A stretch of DNA of 64,000 bases from Myxococcus dinghuensis (GTDB lineage: Bacteria; Myxococcota; Myxococcia; Myxococcales; Myxococcaceae), in contig NZ_JAKCFB010000004.1 in NCBI RefSeq assembly GCF_024198235.1, positions 1 to 64,000 on the forward strand, written 5' to 3'. The first letter of the stretch is position 1. Each line of letters begins with the position of its first letter. Of this stretch, positions 60,786 to 64,000 are shown in pieces. The translations under genes were made by a program, and so were the position numbers. The notes beneath the pieces are model-generated. The model ran no database searches. It worked only from the letters and a program-made list of their open reading frames with translations, and had not been told where the DNA came from.

Positions 60786-61883
60786 ATGTCCCTCCTCGTC
60801 ATCCTGCTGACCGCGGGATTCTTCACCCTCCTGTTCTCCCAGTTCGGGCACCGGCTCCCCGCGCGGAACTCGCTCATCTGGTGGCTGGTGGCGTTGTTCC
60901 TCTTCGTCGCGGTCGTCACCCCGGACTGGTTCCGCCCCGTCATCCGCATCCTGGGCATCGAGCTGGTGAGCAACTTCGTGCTCGGCGGGATGATGTTGTT
61001 CCTGTTCTTCCAGATGGTGGAGCAGCAGGCGGAGAACCGACGCTTCTCGCGGCAGATCGTCGAGCTCACCACCAGCTTCGCGGCCCGCCAGTTCCCCGCG
61101 GAGGGGGCCCAGCGGCTCGCGGGCGAAGGGCACAAGGTGCTCGTCATGTTGCCCTGCTTCAACGAGGCCGGCTCGCTGCCCCACCTCCTGCCCCGGATGG
61201 AGGCGTTGGTGGCGCAAGGCACGGACGCGGAGCGCTTCGCGTACTGCGTGGTGGACGATGGCTCGCTGGACGACACCCCCCGCCTGCTCGCGACGCTGGC
61301 GCCGCACGCGCACGTCACGCACAGCGCCAACGTCGGCGTGGCGGGCGCGCTGTTGACGGGCTTCAAGGTGGCGCGCGCCCTGGGTGCGGACTACGTGGTG
61401 CAGTGCGACTCCGACGGCCAACACCCCGTCGAGGAGATTCCCCGGCTGGTGGCCCGGGCCCGGCAGTCCGGGGCGGACCTGGTCATCGGCTCGCGCTTCG
61501 TGGCGGCGCCGCCCACGGACGGGGCGGCCACGGATGCCCTGCGCAGCACCACGCGCCTGCGGCGCACCGGAGGAATGCTCGTCACCCTGGTGCTGGGCCT
61601 GTTCGGCCGCGCGGCGCGGGTGAGCGACCCGACCTCCGGCTTCCGTGTGTACTCCCAGCGCGCCGTGCGGGAACTCCTGCGCACGATGCCGGACGAGTAT
61701 CCGGAGCCGGAGTCCATCGCGCTGCTCGCGCTGCGGGGCCTGCGCATCGAGGAGGCTCGGGTGGAGATGACGCCGCGCACCCAGGGCGTCTCCAGCCTGA
61801 GCGGACTCAAGAGCATCCGGTTCATGGTCAAGGTCACCACCGCGCTGCTGGGCCTGCGCGTCCGCTCACTCGCGGGAGGCTGA
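60786..61883 (+). CDS. DUF2304-GT2 membrane glycosyltransferase
   Basis: From ATG 60786 it has 365 residues. Two or three N-terminal membrane segments (MSLLVILLTAGFFTLLF, SLIWWLVALFLFVAVV, NFVLGGMMLFLFFQM) make the DUF2304 domain. A GT-A domain follows (about 120-365): VLVMLPCFNEAGSLPHLL, YCVVDDGSLDDT, VVQCDSDGQHP (DxD-type metal site) and DPTSGFRVYSQRAV. It is like dolichol-phosphate mannosyltransferase and would make a lipid-linked sugar. It is coupled to the next gene (1 bp gap). Confidence 0.9.
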   Translation: MSLLVILLTAGFFTLLFSQFGHRLPARNSLIWWLVALFLFVAVVTPDWFRPVIRILGIELVSNFVLGGMMLFLFFQMVEQQAENRRFSRQIVELTTSFAARQFPAEGAQRLAGEGHKVLVMLPCFNEAGSLPHLLPRMEALVAQGTDAERFAYCVVDDGSLDDTPRLLATLAPHAHVTHSANVGVAGALLTGFKVARALGADYVVQCDSDGQHPVEEIPRLVARARQSGADLVIGSRFVAAPPTDGAATDALRSTTRLRRTGGMLVTLVLGLFGRAARVSDPTSGFRVYSQRAVRELLRTMPDEYPEPESIALLALRGLRIEEARVEMTPRTQGVSSLSGLKSIRFMVKVTTALLGLRVRSLAGG

Positions 61884-61884
61884 G

Positions 61885-63702
61885 GTGACGACCTCGCGTG
61901 AAAGGCTCTCTCGCTGGCTGGGCGCGCTCGACGCACCGGGCGCGCGCGTTCCCGGGTCGGGGACGGCCACGCTGCTCGTGCTGGTGCTCGTCCCCTTCCT
62001 CGCGCCGATGTTGTCGGGCGCCGTGCGGGCAGCGCTCCGTGTGGACATCACGTGGGCCCTGGCGCTCTCGGTGGCGCTGGTCGCGGGGGGCGTGGCGCTG
62101 GCGTGGTGGCAGGGCGCGCTGCGCGCGGGCACGTGGACGCGGGTGCTGCCCGCGGTGGTCGTGCTCGGCGCGGTGATGGCGGCGACGTTCCACGGACTCT
62201 ATACGCCGGCGTTCGGCGGCCTCGTGTCCGTGGGAGGTGGGGACGCGGGCAACCACGTGTCCCTGCGGCACGCCTTCGTCGAGACGACGCCGCTCATCTA
62301 CGAGCAGTTCGTGGCGTTCCATGCCTTCACGCACTGGCTGGAGGTCTTCTTCGGACTGGACGCCTTCGGGTCCTTCCGGGCCGCCTTCTACAGCCTGTGC
62401 TTCCTGGTGCCGCTGTGCATGCTGGTGGGGCTGTGCGCCATCACGGAAGACCGGGGCGTGGAGGGACACACGGCGCCGTGGCTCCTGCTCGGGGGCCTGC
62501 TGGCCACGAGTCCGCTGCTCCTCCCCATCCTCCACTACAACCAGGCCGACGGCTTCTACGCGCACCTCTTCGGGCTGGCGCCCTTGCTGGCGGGCTGGGC
62601 GCTGTTCGGGTTCTTCTCCTCGCGCGCCGTGCGCATCGTGGTGCTGCTGGGCAGCGTGGGACTGCTCCGGTACACGTATGGGCTCAACCTGGGGGATGCC
62701 CTGCTCACCAGCGCGGTGCTCGTGGCGGTGGAGGCCGCCGGGGTGACCCACCCGGGGCGTGCACGGTGGGGGCTGGCCGCGCTGGCTGCGGGCCTGGGGT
62801 TCGCGGCGACCTTCGCCTATTGGAAGCTGTATCCGCTGCTGCCGGTGACGGGGGGCATCATCACGCCCCACATCCACGCGATGCTGCGCGGCGAGGCGGT
62901 ACTCGCCGTGCTGCTGCTCGTGCTCCCACGCGCGGCGCGGTGGATGGGCCTGTCGCTGGGGGACGCCGGCGTCCGGCTCGCGCGGTACGCGGGCGTCTTC
63001 GGCGCCATCAACGCCAGCGTCCAGTTCCTCTGTCTGCGGCTGGGGACGCCTCGGGAGTACTACCTCTTCAAGTACCACCTCCATGGCGTCGTGCTGGTCC
63101 TGTGCGCGGCGCTGGTGGTGCTCGCCGCGCTCCTCGCCCAGGCGCTCTCGCGGTGGATGCAACGGCAGGGGCGCCCCGCCCACATGGGGTTCCTGGTGCC
63201 AGCCGTGCTCGTGGGCATCGCCGTCTTCAACCTGAACGCCGCCGTGGCGCCCTACCGCGAGAGCTACGACGAGCGGACGTCGGGACACGCCCCCTGGCGC
63301 ACCCTCACCGCGCTGTCGGACCCGGATGGCTGGAAGCGCATCCAGGCGACCCTGTCGCGAGAGGGCGCGAGGTTCGGCGGACTGATTGCCCCCTCGTGGC
63401 CCATGATGAACTTCATGAACGCGGGCCTGCGGCGAGAGGTCGTCGAGGAGCCGCTGCGCTTCGGCTGGGAGCAATACATCCACGGGCTGGTGCGCGAGGG
63501 GCCGGGCCTGTGCGTGTTCTGGTACGCGACGGAGCGCGACTTCCAGGAGCTCGTCTCCACGAAGCAGGAGAACGGCAGCGTCCTGGTGGACGTCACGCGC
63601 GCGTTGGACGCGCGCCCGGAGAAGCAGTGCGAGGACTACGCCGCGCCCTGGGATGCCCAGCGCCCCATGCGGCTGTGTCACGTCTGCGGACCGAAGACCT
63701 AG
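61885..63702 (+). CDS. Multi-pass membrane protein, GT-C glycosyltransferase-like
   Basis: From GTG 61885 it has 605 residues with about 12 membrane spans between residues 25 and 460. A periplasmic loop near the first spans contains VGGGDAGNHVSLRHAF and a His-rich EQFVAFHAFTHWLEVFF, similar to acidic/His loops of GT-C enzymes that use lipid-linked sugars. The C-terminal ~150 residues are soluble and probably periplasmic (WEQYIHGLVREGPGLCVFW). It is probably the partner of the DUF2304-GT2 enzyme, moving its sugar from polyprenyl phosphate to a surface glycan. Family unassigned. Confidence 0.75.
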   Translation: MTTSRERLSRWLGALDAPGARVPGSGTATLLVLVLVPFLAPMLSGAVRAALRVDITWALALSVALVAGGVALAWWQGALRAGTWTRVLPAVVVLGAVMAATFHGLYTPAFGGLVSVGGGDAGNHVSLRHAFVETTPLIYEQFVAFHAFTHWLEVFFGLDAFGSFRAAFYSLCFLVPLCMLVGLCAITEDRGVEGHTAPWLLLGGLLATSPLLLPILHYNQADGFYAHLFGLAPLLAGWALFGFFSSRAVRIVVLLGSVGLLRYTYGLNLGDALLTSAVLVAVEAAGVTHPGRARWGLAALAAGLGFAATFAYWKLYPLLPVTGGIITPHIHAMLRGEAVLAVLLLVLPRAARWMGLSLGDAGVRLARYAGVFGAINASVQFLCLRLGTPREYYLFKYHLHGVVLVLCAALVVLAALLAQALSRWMQRQGRPAHMGFLVPAVLVGIAVFNLNAAVAPYRESYDERTSGHAPWRTLTALSDPDGWKRIQATLSREGARFGGLIAPSWPMMNFMNAGLRREVVEEPLRFGWEQYIHGLVREGPGLCVFWYATERDFQELVSTKQENGSVLVDVTRALDARPEKQCEDYAAPWDAQRPMRLCHVCGPKT

Positions 63703-63901
63703 ACCGAGGGGCGTGGTCCTCGCTCGGGCTGGAGCGACAGCGATGGCAACCCGACGTGGGGGCCCCTGCTCGTGCCTGGGATGCGCTGACGCAACCACCC
63801 CCGAGGTAGTTGCTCCCCTTCTGGCGACGCTCCCATAGTGGCTCACTCTGGCGAAGCCACGCGACGCCATCCGCCCACACCCCGGCCTGAACCAAGACTC
63901 C

Positions 63902-64000
63902 ATGTCGCGAATCCTCGACGACCACTCCCTGTTGCGCCCCTTGCGGCTGTTGCTCCTCCTGTCCCTGTCCGCTGGCCTCGCGCTCGTGGCCTGCGGAGGT
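63902..64000 (+). CDS. Lipoprotein, 5' end only
   Basis: The first 33 codons of a gene: MSRILDDHSLLRPLRLL..., a type II signal peptide ending in lipobox LVAC. The remainder lies outside the window. The 199-bp gap 63703-63901 before it has no supported feature. Confidence 0.6.
   Translation, partial: MSRILDDHSLLRPLRLLLLLSLSAGLALVACGG

Overview
The window is high-GC DNA (third codon positions are almost all G/C) that reads as a myxobacterium of the Myxococcaceae (Myxococcus/Corallococcus/Pyxidicoccus type). The evidence is a very large primary sigma factor (708 codons), several eukaryotic-type Ser/Thr kinases, an FHA-sigma54 activator, many lipoproteins and PEGA/TPR proteins, and the order rpsU-yqeY-dnaG-rpoD. 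The assignment is inferred from gene content, not from a database search.

Layout. 1-14 kb is mostly core or housekeeping: a truncated membrane protein, a ribosome hibernation factor, a receiver-domain protein, HEAT and DUF1460 envelope proteins, an OmpA/TSP3 lipoprotein pair, a DsbA-like/DUF4388/truD operon, asparaginase, and an FHA-GGDEF diguanylate cyclase. 14-19.9 kb is the macromolecular-synthesis operon (rpsU, yqeY, dnaG, rpoD), a DNA-repair alkyltransferase-like protein and a CAT-anticodon tRNA that looks like tRNA-Ile2. 19.9-25.1 kb holds a lipase, a MetR-like regulator facing a cupin/metallo-hydrolase pair, and an FAD monooxygenase.

25.5-34.3 kb is the most interesting block. A 900-residue protein with an Ala-rich coiled coil and a Cys/His/Asp papain-fold-like N-terminal module lies behind a sigma54-like promoter. 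It is followed by kinase, FHA-sigma54 activator, kinase, TPR/PEGA protein and Cys-rich lipoprotein genes, all on the same strand. A second Ala/Gly-rich protein of unknown function (39.6-40.8 kb) has a near-consensus sigma54 promoter with tandem palindromes about 113-150 bp upstream of the predicted start of transcription, where enhancer sites normally sit.

34.3-45.9 kb mixes a GST, a DUF2239/carotenoid-oxygenase pair behind AT-rich direct repeats, a MarR/aldo-keto reductase pair with an operator, small lipoproteins, an atypical metallopeptidase, and a MerR/hydrolase pair. 46-54 kb is dominated by secreted proteins, notably a 1304-residue G8/beta-helix protein resembling animal CEMIP/TMEM2. 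54-64 kb has a GntR-controlled catabolic-looking cluster (hydrolase, FAH-family, VOC, deacetylase), a beta-lactamase-family protein, a GT2/membrane-protein pair for envelope glycan work, and the start of a lipoprotein.

The first ~115 bases code on the opposite strand from the gene that follows, which suggests a rearrangement or assembly join. No CRISPR array, insertion sequence, prophage or rRNA was seen.
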